In this document: positions 9,021 to 17,315 of the stretch, in pieces | How the letters are laid out: every line of letters starts with the position of its first letter | Numbering within the stretch: position 1 is the stretch's first letter | From: a candidate division KSB1 bacterium | Lineage (GTDB): Bacteria; Zhuqueibacterota; Zhuqueibacteria; JANLFK01; Oleimicrobiaceae | Length of the DNA: 64,000 nt | Direction: 5' to 3' | Assembly (NCBI GenBank): GCA_024655945.1 | Contig: JANLFK010000003.1 | Location: 276,916-340,915, forward strand | Position numbers and translations under genes: made by a program | Notes under the pieces: generated by a model | The model's input: the letters and a program-made list of their open reading frames with translations, nothing else | Told to the model about the DNA's origin: nothing | Database searches by the model: none

Positions 9021-10754
9021 CTACTCCTCGCGGTAGCGATTGGTGATGGGCATGCGTCGATCCTTGCCAAAGGCGCGCGGCGTGATCTTGATGCCCGGGG
9101 CCGCCTGCCGGCGTTTGTACTCGCTCATGTCGACCATCCGCACCACCCGCCGGACGGTCGCCTCGTCGAAACCCTGACCGACGATGTCGGCTATGCTCAG
9201 GTCGCGCTCGACGTAGGCCTCAAGAATCGGATCCAGAACCCTGTACGGCGGCAGCGAGTCTTCGTCTTTCTGGTTGGGGCGCAGTTCGGCAGTGGGCGCC
9301 CTTTCGATGACCGACCTCGGGATGACCTCTCTGCCGCTGCGCGCGTTGACATGGTGGGCCAATCGATAAACCAACGTCTTCGGCACGTCCTTGAGCACTG
9401 CAAAGCCGCCCACCATATCGCCGTAGATGGTGCAGTAGCCCACAGCCACCTCGCTCTTGTTGCCGGTTGCCAGCACCAGCCAATTGAACTTGTTGGCAAA
9501 GGCCATGAGAATGTTCCCGCGGATGCGCGCCTGAATGTTCTCCTCGGTGACGTCTTCGGGCAGGCCGCGGAAGTGTTCGGCCAGGAGCTGGCGGTAGACA
9601 GTCACGGCCTGCTGAATCGGCACGGTGATGAGGTTTATCCCGAGGTTCATCGCCACCTGCTGCGCATCGGTCATGCTCTGCTCGCTGGTGTAGACCGAGG
9701 GCATCCGCACGCCGGTCAGGTGCTGGGGGCCCACGGCCTCAGCGGCAATGGCGGCGACCAGGGCGGAGTCTATGCCACCGCTCAGGCCGAGGACCACGTC
9801 CCGGAAACCATTCTTGCAGACATAGTCGCGCGTGCCAAGCACCAGGGCGCGCCAGACCTCTTCCTCCATGTCGAGGTTTTCGAAGGCGCCTGGTGCAAGC
9901 GGCTGCTTTGGAAAATGATGCTCTGCGCCGGAGAGCACTACCTCGCGCTGCGGGTAGGGGGCCGCGAAACCCTTTTGCCGCGCGATGAATTCGTTGTCGG
10001 CAGCGCGCAGGGCGTGCACTTGCTGTGGGTCGATATCCACCAGGATCATCTCTTCGGCAAAGGCTCTGCCATGCGCCAACACCTCGCCCGAGGGCGCTAT
10101 CACCAGGCTCTGCCCGTCGAAAACCAACTCCTCCTGCCCGCCGACCAGATTGCAGTAGGCGAGGAACACCCTGCACCTCTTGGCGCGCGCCGTCATCATC
10201 TGCGCCCGCTCCTGGCCCTTCAGGGCGTGGAACGGCGAGCACGAAATGTTCACCACCACCTGCGCCCCAGCGGCATACGCGAGCGTCTCCACTACCCCTT
10301 CCGGCACCCAGAGGTCCTCGCAGATGGAAACCCCTATCCGCACCCCAGCGACGTCCAGGACGAGTACCTCACCTCCCGGCACAAAGTAGCGCTTTTCGTC
10401 GAACACCCCGTAGTTGGGCAGACAGATCTTGTGGTAGGTGGCCACCAGTTGACCGTCGCGCATCACAGCAGCAGCGTTGTGAAGACCCGCCGCGTCGTGG
10501 TCGGCGAATCCTACCACTGCCACAAGGCCCTTTGCGGCTGCTACCACGCTCTCCAGCGCCAAGCGGTTATCTTCCGCAAAACGGCGCCGCAGGAGCAGGT
10601 CCTCAGGCGGGTACCCGGTCAACACCAGCTCGGGGAACACGGCCACATCGGCGCCCACTCCCCTGGCCTTCTGCACGCCACTGATGACGAGTTGGGCGTT
10701 TCCCTTGAGGTCTCCCACCGTTGGGTTAATCTGAAAGAGGGCGATCCTTAGCAT
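9021..10754 (-). CDS. nadE: Glutamine-dependent NAD+ synthetase
   Basis: This 577-residue two-domain enzyme makes NAD+ from deamido-NAD+, ATP and glutamine in the cytoplasm, the last step of NAD synthesis. The N-terminal nitrilase-type glutaminase has its Glu-Lys-Cys triad at Glu42 (FPELVLTGYPP), Lys109 (YHKICLPN) and Cys145 (SICEDLW). The C-terminal ATP-pyrophosphatase domain has the SGGIDSAL P-loop motif near residue 320 and the usual ATGNKSE segment. It is the last gene of a three-gene minus-strand operon, 7 bases after the RmlD-like reductase. Length and domain order are normal for the glutamine-using form. Confidence 0.97.
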   Translation of the reverse strand: MLRIALFQINPTVGDLKGNAQLVISGVQKARGVGADVAVFPELVLTGYPPEDLLLRRRFAEDNRLALESVVAAAKGLVAVVGFADHDAAGLHNAAAVMRDGQLVATYHKICLPNYGVFDEKRYFVPGGEVLVLDVAGVRIGVSICEDLWVPEGVVETLAYAAGAQVVVNISCSPFHALKGQERAQMMTARAKRCRVFLAYCNLVGGQEELVFDGQSLVIAPSGEVLAHGRAFAEEMILVDIDPQQVHALRAADNEFIARQKGFAAPYPQREVVLSGAEHHFPKQPLAPGAFENLDMEEEVWRALVLGTRDYVCKNGFRDVVLGLSGGIDSALVAAIAAEAVGPQHLTGVRMPSVYTSEQSMTDAQQVAMNLGINLITVPIQQAVTVYRQLLAEHFRGLPEDVTEENIQARIRGNILMAFANKFNWLVLATGNKSEVAVGYCTIYGDMVGGFAVLKDVPKTLVYRLAHHVNARSGREVIPRSVIERAPTAELRPNQKDEDSLPPYRVLDPILEAYVERDLSIADIVGQGFDEATVRRVVRMVDMSEYKRRQAAPGIKITPRAFGKDRRMPITNRYREE

Positions 10755-10761
10755 TCCTGTC

Positions 10762-11715
10762 CTACTCCTGGCTCTGCTGACCCGCTGTGCTCGAGGTCAC
10801 CGCTGCTCGGTATCCAGCGTGGGCGATCATGCGCCGCAGCCCATCCTGAACGCCATGGAGCCTCGTGGCAAGCAGTCTCTGGGCTCGCTCGGTGCACAGG
10901 CTGACGTCCCGAGGCCTGGGTGCGCCAAGAGGGACCTCCGCCATAGTGCGCTTCAGCAGCAGGGACGTGTTGTGACTCAAAAGGTGCGCCAGCTGCCAGC
11001 CGAAGGCAAAACGGTCCGTGCGCTCCGGGCCGGCAAGGTGGAGCACGCCAACAAACCCCCTGCCCGCCAGTTCCACCAGCGCTGCCGCCAGGTCGGAGAC
11101 CAGAATCGGCGTGCGGTATTGGTCGACAAACAGGGGCACCGGTTCGCCTGCCGCCAGGCGCTGCTCAATCCAGGTAGAAAACGACGATCCACCGGTGCGC
11201 GGCCGCCCGTAGATGAGAGCCGACCGGGCGATAACATGATTGGCGCAAAAAGCCTGCACGGCTTGTTCTGCTTCCACCTTGGTTGCTCCATAGACATTGA
11301 CCGCGTGGGGACTGTCCGTCTCCCGGTACCAGCCAAGGCTGCCGTCGAAAACCATGTCCGAGGAAAGAAAGATCAGGCGGGCTGCATTGACGCCACACCA
11401 CTCCGCTATGGTTTTGGTGGCCTCCACGTTGATGAGCTGCGCCGCATCTGGATGAGCCTCGCAGTAATCCAGATCGGTGAGTGCCGCACAGTGGATCACC
11501 ACCTGGGGGCGCACCGTGTCCAGCAGACGGCGCACGGCGCGCTCATCGCCCAGCCGGAGCTGAATGGCCTCCACTCCACGCAGGCAGAAGGGGTGCTCCT
11601 GCCAGGTGCCGTACACAGACCAGTGGCGCGCAGCTAAATAGGCCACATGGCCACCCAAAAAGCCGCTCGCGCCGGTGACTAAGAGTCGCCCAAGGCTGCT
11701 CTTGCCGCCTCTCAT
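10762..11715 (-). CDS. RmlD-like NAD(P)-dependent sugar-nucleotide reductase/epimerase (extended SDR)
   Basis: This 317-residue extended short-chain dehydrogenase has a Rossmann nucleotide motif TGASGFLG at 14-21, a conserved VVIHCAALTDLD segment, and the YxxxK catalytic pair in VYGATK. The substrate half, with YRTPILVSDLA, resembles RmlD (dTDP-4-dehydrorhamnose reductase), but no rmlA, rmlB or rmlC is nearby, so the substrate is uncertain. It sits between a small cysteine protein gene (6 bases upstream) and nadE (7 bases downstream) in one operon. The pairing of an NAD(P)-using reductase with NAD synthetase may be coincidental. Confidence 0.85.
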   Translation of the reverse strand: MRGGKSSLGRLLVTGASGFLGGHVAYLAARHWSVYGTWQEHPFCLRGVEAIQLRLGDERAVRRLLDTVRPQVVIHCAALTDLDYCEAHPDAAQLINVEATKTIAEWCGVNAARLIFLSSDMVFDGSLGWYRETDSPHAVNVYGATKVEAEQAVQAFCANHVIARSALIYGRPRTGGSSFSTWIEQRLAAGEPVPLFVDQYRTPILVSDLAAALVELAGRGFVGVLHLAGPERTDRFAFGWQLAHLLSHNTSLLLKRTMAEVPLGAPRPRDVSLCTERAQRLLATRLHGVQDGLRRMIAHAGYRAAVTSSTAGQQSQE

Positions 11716-11721
11716 GAAGCC

Positions 11722-11940
11722 TCACAGGTTCGCCTTTGGTCGACGCCTGCCAAACTGCACGGCACAGGGCGCATTCTTCGGCACCAGCGCCTGCAGCTGT
11801 GCACACCAGAGCGCGGCAAAGGTGCGACAGCTACGCGCTCCGTCCAATGCCTCTTCTTTGGGGAAGGAGGCATGCTCGCAACGCAAGTCGCAAAACTTGA
11901 TGCGCGCGGTGGTCACTCCTGCATTATCGTCTTCGCCCAT
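11722..11940 (-). CDS. Small five-cysteine conserved-looking protein of unknown function
   Basis: This 72-residue frame begins with ATG preceded by GAGGTGGCAGG and ends 6 bases before the next gene of the same operon. Cysteines lie at 17, 21, 38, 46 and 59 (CxxxC, then CRTF, then two more), with a charged FPKEEALDG stretch between. The spacing and invariant-looking segments suggest a small metal- or Fe-S-binding protein rather than a chance frame; similar short cysteine proteins exist as conserved hypotheticals, but this is recollection, not a search. No membrane segment or signal peptide. Function unknown. It is the first gene of the operon, so it carries the ribosome-binding site for the leading cistron. 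Confidence 0.65.
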   Translation of the reverse strand: MGEDDNAGVTTARIKFCDLRCEHASFPKEEALDGARSCRTFAALWCAQLQALVPKNAPCAVQFGRRRPKANL

Positions 11941-12019
11941 CCTGCCACCTCACCGCCTGTCTGCCTCGCGATTCGGGTAACGTTGAGCCTTCCTTTTTAG
12001 GCTCACGGACACAAATCTG

Positions 12020-12048
12020 TTGACATTGGCGCGAATGTTTCGTATAGT
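12020..12048 (+). promoter_or_regulatory. Sigma-70-type promoter for rlmH
   Basis: A perfect -35 TTGACA at 12020-12025 and a -10 TATAGT at 12043-12048 are separated by 17 bases. The predicted start lies about 45 bases before the rlmH GTG. A 7-base inverted repeat (TGAGCCT at 11984-11990, AGGCTCA at 11999-12005) lies just upstream, between this promoter and the divergent operon. Confidence 0.8.
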
Positions 12049-12098
12049 AAAACGTCTGCCGCTGATGGCTGCCTCACTGTGCGAAGGAGGCCCCTTCG

Positions 12099-12566
12099 GT
12101 GCGTGTGAAGCTGATTGTCGTGGGCGCGCCAAAAAACACCCACGTCCGTGCATTGGCTGCAGATTACCTGCAGCGCCTCGCTCGCTATGCCAACGTAGAA
12201 GCCACCTACGTGAAAGAGGAGCGTCCTGGTGGCCGGTTTGGGACCAGCGCCCCCACGCGAGAGGAACGCAGGGTCCTGGAGCGCCTCACAGCACGCGACT
12301 TCGTCGTGGCTTTAGATGCCAAGGGCCGAATGATGAGCTCCCCTGAACTTGCGCAGTTTCTGGCCGCTCGTGCCAATGCGCCTGCCAGCTCCACCGTGTT
12401 CATCATCGGAGGTCCTGAGGGTCTTGGTCCCCACCTCAAGAACCGAGCTGACCTTACGTTGTCGCTTTCGCCAATGACCTTCCCCCACGAGCTCTGCCTG
12501 GTGCTGGTCTTGGAACAACTCTACCGCGCCTTCACCATCCTCAAAGGCGAGCCCTATCACAAATAG
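12099..12566 (+). CDS. rlmH: 23S rRNA (pseudouridine1915-N3)-methyltransferase RlmH
   Basis: This 155-residue SPOUT-class methyltransferase modifies pseudouridine 1915 in helix 69 of 23S rRNA on assembled 70S ribosomes, using S-adenosylmethionine. Diagnostic features are the FIIGGPEGLG loop and the C-terminal knot with LSLSPMTFPHEL and the terminal GEPYHK. Length is normal for the family. The GTG start at 12099 follows AAGGAGG with 8-base spacing. It is monocistronic, driven by the promoter at 12020-12048, and converges on khpA. Confidence 0.96.
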   Translation: MRVKLIVVGAPKNTHVRALAADYLQRLARYANVEATYVKEERPGGRFGTSAPTREERRVLERLTARDFVVALDAKGRMMSSPELAQFLAARANAPASSTVFIIGGPEGLGPHLKNRADLTLSLSPMTFPHELCLVLVLEQLYRAFTILKGEPYHK

Positions 12567-12585
12567 CCCTGGGAAGGGGTGAGAC

Positions 12586-12612
12586 AAAAAAGCGCCGTCT
12601 CCGCATCGGCGC
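12586..12612 (-). terminator. Rho-independent terminator for khpA
   Basis: Read on the minus strand, a GCGCCG/CGGCGC stem (12607-12612 and 12592-12597) with a 9-base loop is followed directly by six T residues (12591-12586). It lies about 100 bases downstream of the khpA stop. Confidence 0.75.
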
Positions 12613-12715
12613 GCGCTCTTGCTCTGCCAGGACTGGCTGACTTGCGGGCCGTCGTCCCCCCGGCCAAGGGCACCCCCTGTGGAAGCACAATGCGTGGATA
12701 ACGAGGATAGCCACT

Positions 12716-12946
12716 CTACTCGAGGATTTCCAGCGTGGCGTGCCTCCCCGACTTGCGGGCCACCGCGCTCAACAACACGCGGATGGCATGGGCGGTACGC
12801 CCATTCTTGCCAATGACCTTCCCCATATCCTGCCGGGCCACGCGCAGTTCATAGACGATCGTCGTCTCCCCGTACACCTCGGACACCCTGACCTGATCCG
12901 GGTCGTCCACCAGGTGCTTGACGATGTACTCCACGAATTCCTTCAT
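12716..12946 (-). CDS. khpA: KH-domain RNA-binding protein KhpA (YlqC family)
   Basis: This 76-residue protein is a single KH domain with the GxxG RNA-binding loop as [12 protein letters not shown]. KhpA proteins bind RNA, often with KhpB, and affect cell division and small-RNA function in some bacteria. In many genomes the gene lies between rpsP and rimM, but neither neighbour is here; it is a stand-alone transcription unit with its own promoter (13097-13125, minus strand) and terminator. A leader of roughly 140 bases precedes the ATG, which follows AAGGAAGGGG. Confidence 0.92.
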   Translation of the reverse strand: MKEFVEYIVKHLVDDPDQVRVSEVYGETTIVYELRVARQDMGKVIGKNGRTAHAIRVLLSAVARKSGRHATLEILE

Positions 12947-13096
12947 GGCTATCCCCTTCCTTTCGACTGGTCCGTTCCGCGATAGCCGGCGAGCCCCAGA
13001 CCATCGGGCGTCAGGAGAGAGGCGAGATGCCTACTGCGGGTGCACCTGCGAGTTGTCGCGAACACACCGGCCATTGTCCTTAGCGACTCTGTGCAT

Positions 13097-13125
13097 AATA
13101 TACCCCACTGCATCTACATTGTCAA
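13097..13125 (-). promoter_or_regulatory. Sigma-70-type promoter for khpA
   Basis: On the minus strand a perfect -35 TTGACA (13125-13120) and a -10 TATATT (13102-13097) are separated by 17 bases. Transcription would start near 13090 and run leftward into khpA with a leader of about 140 bases. Confidence 0.8.
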
Positions 13126-13315
13126 GGAAAAAGTGAAGCACTTGCCTCCGCGGAACACCACCCTGTGCCTGGGCTGCCAGTCGCAGACAGCAAGACCGGA
13201 AGCCAAAAATTGCCAAATGATGGCAGGAGGTGCAGCTATCTGCCGGGAAGGGTAACTATGCTCGGCCATGTCCCAGATGGCGATGAAGCCTCCACAAGCT
13301 GAGGCAAGAGGCGTC

Positions 13316-13343
13316 TTGACATTTGGGCGCGGAACGTTATATT
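13316..13343 (+). promoter_or_regulatory. Sigma-70-type promoter of the groESL operon
   Basis: A perfect -35 TTGACA (13316-13321) and a -10 TATATT (13338-13343) are spaced by 16 bases. The CIRCE operator begins 13 bases downstream of the -10, over the predicted start region, as in other HrcA-controlled groE promoters. Confidence 0.85.
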
Positions 13344-13356
13344 TGTAAGGCGTTTG

Positions 13357-13383
13357 TTAGCACTCACTACCAGGGAGTGCTAA
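13357..13383 (+). promoter_or_regulatory. CIRCE operator (HrcA binding site)
   Basis: A perfect CIRCE element: TTAGCACTC at 13357-13365 and GAGTGCTAA at 13375-13383 with the canonical 9-base spacer. HrcA repressor bound here blocks groESL transcription until heat shock titrates GroEL away. hrcA itself is not in this window. Confidence 0.97.
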
Positions 13384-13435
13384 CAAGTGCGTCTCAGCTG
13401 TCCAAGTGTCAGTCTCATAGCAAGGAGGTGTAGGT

Positions 13436-13720
13436 ATGAACATCAAGCCGTTAGCTGATCGAGTGGTTGTCAAGCCCATTGAAGCTGAGGAGAAGAAGCA
13501 AGGGGGCATCATCATCCCCGACACTGCCAAGGAGAAGCCGCAGCAGGGGGAAGTTATTGCGGTCGGCCCTGGCAAGGTGAGCGAATCTGGGCAGAAGATC
13601 CCGATGGAGGTGAAGAAAGGCGATCGTGTGCTGTACGGCAAGTACTCCGGCACAGAAGTGACCGTGGACGGCGAGGACCTGCTCATCATGCGCGAGAGCG
13701 ATATTCTCGCCATCATCTGA
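13436..13720 (+). CDS. groES: Co-chaperonin GroES
   Basis: This 94-residue Cpn10 subunit forms the heptameric lid of the GroEL folding chamber. The N-terminus [18 protein letters not shown], the mobile-loop region [16 protein letters not shown] and the C-terminal [14 protein letters not shown] match the family along its whole length. AAGGAGG precedes the ATG. It is the first gene of the HrcA/CIRCE-controlled groESL operon, with groL 47 bases downstream. Confidence 0.98.
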   Translation: MNIKPLADRVVVKPIEAEEKKQGGIIIPDTAKEKPQQGEVIAVGPGKVSESGQKIPMEVKKGDRVLYGKYSGTEVTVDGEDLLIMRESDILAII

Positions 13721-13767
13721 ACGCAGTGAAGACGTGGACCGATGTCTAACCGATGGGAGGCAAGGCA

Positions 13768-15387
<1,620 letters not shown>

Positions 15388-15405
15388 TGCACACATCTCA
15401 GGCTG

Positions 15406-15437
15406 AAAACCCCTGCGCCCGTGCGCAGGGGTTTTTT
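15406..15437 (+). terminator. Rho-independent terminator of groESL
   Basis: AAAACCCCTGCGC (15406-15418) pairs perfectly with GCGCAGGGGTTTT (15423-15435) across a 4-base loop, and the T-run continues to 15437. It begins 19 bases after the groL stop. Confidence 0.96.
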
Positions 15438-15457
15438 GTTTGCGGCAGGGAATTGCC

Positions 15458-15486
15458 TTGACTTTGTGCTATTATTTTGATAAATT
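15458..15486 (+). promoter_or_regulatory. Sigma-70-type promoter for the fol operon
   Basis: -35 TTGACT (15458-15463) and -10 TAAATT (15481-15486) are separated by exactly 17 bases, directly after the groESL terminator. It would drive folB, folK, the nucleoside kinase and probably the genes after them. Confidence 0.75.
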
Positions 15487-15560
15487 GAAAGCCCAAAAAA
15501 ACAATGCCTCGGGCATCGGTGCGCAGCAGTGTACAATTGCTCGTGGAGTCTGCTCTCTGC

Positions 15561-15917
15561 TTGGACGTCATCAGGTTAAGCAACATGGTCTTCTACGCCT
15601 ACCACGGCGTGGATGAGAACGAGCGCGACGCCGGCCAGCGTTTCGAGGTGGACGTGGAGCTGGCCGCTGACTTGCGCTTGCCCGGGCACACGGACCGCTT
15701 GCGCGACACCATAGACGCCCGCGAAGTGTACCGAGTGGTGGAAGAGGTGGTCATCCAAGGGGATTTTCGACTGGTGGAGGCGCTCGCCGAGAACATCGCG
15801 GCGGCACTGTTGGAGCGTTTCGCCGTACATGGGGTGGTCGTCCGGGTGCGCAAACCTTTCGCGCCCATCCCCGGGGTGTGCGACGGTATCGAGGTGGAGA
15901 TTGCCCGTGAAGCCTGA
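15561..15917 (+). CDS. folB: Dihydroneopterin aldolase
   Basis: FolB converts 7,8-dihydroneopterin to 6-hydroxymethyl-dihydropterin plus glycolaldehyde in folate synthesis. The sequence has the family signatures FYAYHGVDENERDAGQRFEV, with the substrate Glu, and VVVRVRKPFAPIPG, with the catalytic Lys. The TTG at 15561 gives an N-terminus (MDVIRLSNMVFYAYHG) that matches the family, with GTGGAG 12 bases upstream; an ATG at 15504 would add 19 atypical residues and lies only about 11 bases from the predicted transcription start, so the start is not certain. It overlaps folK by 11 bases. Confidence 0.9.
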   Translation: MDVIRLSNMVFYAYHGVDENERDAGQRFEVDVELAADLRLPGHTDRLRDTIDAREVYRVVEEVVIQGDFRLVEALAENIAAALLERFAVHGVVVRVRKPFAPIPGVCDGIEVEIAREA

Positions 15918-16458
15918 GCCCTCAGAGGGCGTGCACGCCTTTCTAAGCCTGGGAAGCAATCTCGGTGACCGCCTGCGGAACCTCGCCTTAGGCATGGAAG
16001 CAGTGGCAGCTCTGCCCGCAACGTGGGTGGTGCGTACCTCCCGGCTCTATGAAACCGAGCCAGTTGGGCTCCGAGAGCAGCGGCCATTTCTGAATGCAGT
16101 GATGCAGATAGCAACCGGCCTGTCGCCTCACTGCCTGCTCAGGGAGCTGCAGGCAATTGAGCGCAGGCTGGGGCGGCAGCGCGTGCAGCGGTGGGGTCCG
16201 CGCACCTTGGACATCGATATTGTGCTCTACGGCAACGTGCTTTTCTCTGACGCGGTGCTCACCGTGCCGCATCCACGCTTTGCCGAGCGCCGCTTCGTGT
16301 TGGCCCCGCTCGCCGAGATAGCGCCCACCATGATTCCTCCCGGCACGAACGGGCGCACCGTTGTGGAGTTGCTGGCGAACTGCCCAGACAGGAGCGCGGT
16401 ACGGCTCTTGGACAACGCAGAAACAAGCAGTATGGCCATAGTTCGGGGTAGAGCGTGA
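15907..16458 (+). CDS. folK: 2-amino-4-hydroxy-6-hydroxymethyldihydropteridine diphosphokinase
   Basis: FolK pyrophosphorylates the FolB product using ATP. Motifs are FLSLGSNLGDR at the N-terminus, the pterin/ATP site RWGPRTLDIDIVLYG, and VPHPRFAERRFVLAPLAEI. The GTG start inside the end of folB gives a protein beginning directly before the first strand; the longer upstream frame reads through folB in another phase and is spurious. About 183 residues, including a short tail beyond the core. It overlaps the next gene by 4 bases (GTGA), so three consecutive cistrons are coupled. Confidence 0.95.
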   Translation: MKPEPSEGVHAFLSLGSNLGDRLRNLALGMEAVAALPATWVVRTSRLYETEPVGLREQRPFLNAVMQIATGLSPHCLLRELQAIERRLGRQRVQRWGPRTLDIDIVLYGNVLFSDAVLTVPHPRFAERRFVLAPLAEIAPTMIPPGTNGRTVVELLANCPDRSAVRLLDNAETSSMAIVRGRA

Positions 16459-17090
16459 AACGCGACTACATCGCTATTGAAGGTGTGATTGGCGTGGGCA
16501 AGACCAGTCTGGCCACCAAGCTGGGGGAAAGGTACAACGCGCGCATCGTGTACGAGAAACACGAGGAAAACCCGTTCCTGGCGGATTTCTACCGCGACCC
16601 GCGACGGTACGCATTTCAGACGCAGATGTTCTTTCTGCTCAGCAGGTACCGTCAGCAACAAGAGATTCCTCAGCGCGACCTTTTTCACGAAATGGTGATT
16701 GCCGACTACCTCTTCGCCAAGGACAGAATCTTTGCCCATCTGACCTTGGAAGACCGGGAGCTGTGGTTGTACGACCATATCGCTTCGCTGCTGGAGCAGG
16801 ACATTCCCAAGCCTGCTCTGGTCATCTATCTACAGTGCAGCCTGGAGAGGCTGATGCAGAACATCCGCAAGCGGGGGCGGACGTACGAACGCAACATCTC
16901 TGAGGACTATTTGCGCTCGCTCAATGACGCCTACAACCAGTTCTTCTTCCACTATGACGCCACTCCGCTCTTGGTGGTGAACACGACGCAGATTGACTTT
17001 GTCAACAATGACGAGCACTTTGAGGATTTGGTGCGGCAAATCGAGCGCCCGCTCTCTGGGACCGAGTACTACTCCCCTTCACCCTGGTGA
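16455..17090 (+). CDS. Deoxynucleoside kinase (deoxyadenosine/deoxycytidine kinase family)
   Basis: This 211-residue salvage kinase has the P-loop IEGVIGVGKTS at the N-terminus, the substrate segment with EKHEENPFL, a FHEMVIADYLFAKDR stretch corresponding to the DRS-type motif, and the arginine-rich lid RKRGRTYERNI. Family members phosphorylate deoxyadenosine, deoxycytidine or deoxyguanosine. It starts with GTG overlapping folK. A folK-kinase pairing is common in FCB-group genomes. Exact nucleoside specificity is not predictable from motifs. Confidence 0.92.
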   Translation: MKRDYIAIEGVIGVGKTSLATKLGERYNARIVYEKHEENPFLADFYRDPRRYAFQTQMFFLLSRYRQQQEIPQRDLFHEMVIADYLFAKDRIFAHLTLEDRELWLYDHIASLLEQDIPKPALVIYLQCSLERLMQNIRKRGRTYERNISEDYLRSLNDAYNQFFFHYDATPLLVVNTTQIDFVNNDEHFEDLVRQIERPLSGTEYYSPSPW

Positions 17091-17096
17091 CCTCCG

Positions 17097-17315
17097 ATGC
17101 TCTTCTTCCGTCTACTCCTGATTGCCCTCCTCATCTACTTGGCCGTGAAGGTGTGGAGGTCACTGTCTGCCCTGTTTGGCTCCGACAGAATGGAGGTCAG
17201 AGGGGCGCAGCGCCGGGGGAAGCCGCCTCTTGACCTGGAGGGCAAGGACGTCGAAGACGCCAAGTATCGGGAGATCCCACCTGCCGAGGATGAGCAGAGC
17301 AAGCGCTCTTCGTGA
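17097..17315 (+). CDS. Small single-pass membrane protein of unknown function
   Basis: This 72-residue protein has one N-terminal transmembrane helix (about 2-18) and a charged cytoplasmic tail ending in a conserved-looking DVEDAKYREIPP segment. Similar short proteins with a terminal DVxDAxYxEI motif occur in FCB bacteria, from memory, without assigned function. It follows the kinase by 6 bases and overlaps the MsbA-like gene by 4 bases (GTGA). Proximity to a lipid exporter suggests an envelope role, but this is only inference. Confidence 0.7.
   Translation: MLFFRLLLIALLIYLAVKVWRSLSALFGSDRMEVRGAQRRGKPPLDLEGKDVEDAKYREIPPAEDEQSKRSS

Larger units (their letters stand above)
12947..13435. other. 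Divergent regulatory region between khpA and groESL
   Basis: This 489-base gap holds no convincing gene. It carries the minus-strand khpA promoter, the plus-strand groE promoter and the CIRCE operator, each listed separately. About 190 bases between the two promoters show no recognised feature. Confidence 0.7.

Noticed and set aside
8775..10751. 658-codon plus-strand frame antisense to nadE
   Set aside because: It mirrors the full nadE gene, whose catalytic motifs are all intact on the minus strand; the plus-strand protein is His/Gly/Arg-rich with no recognisable domain.
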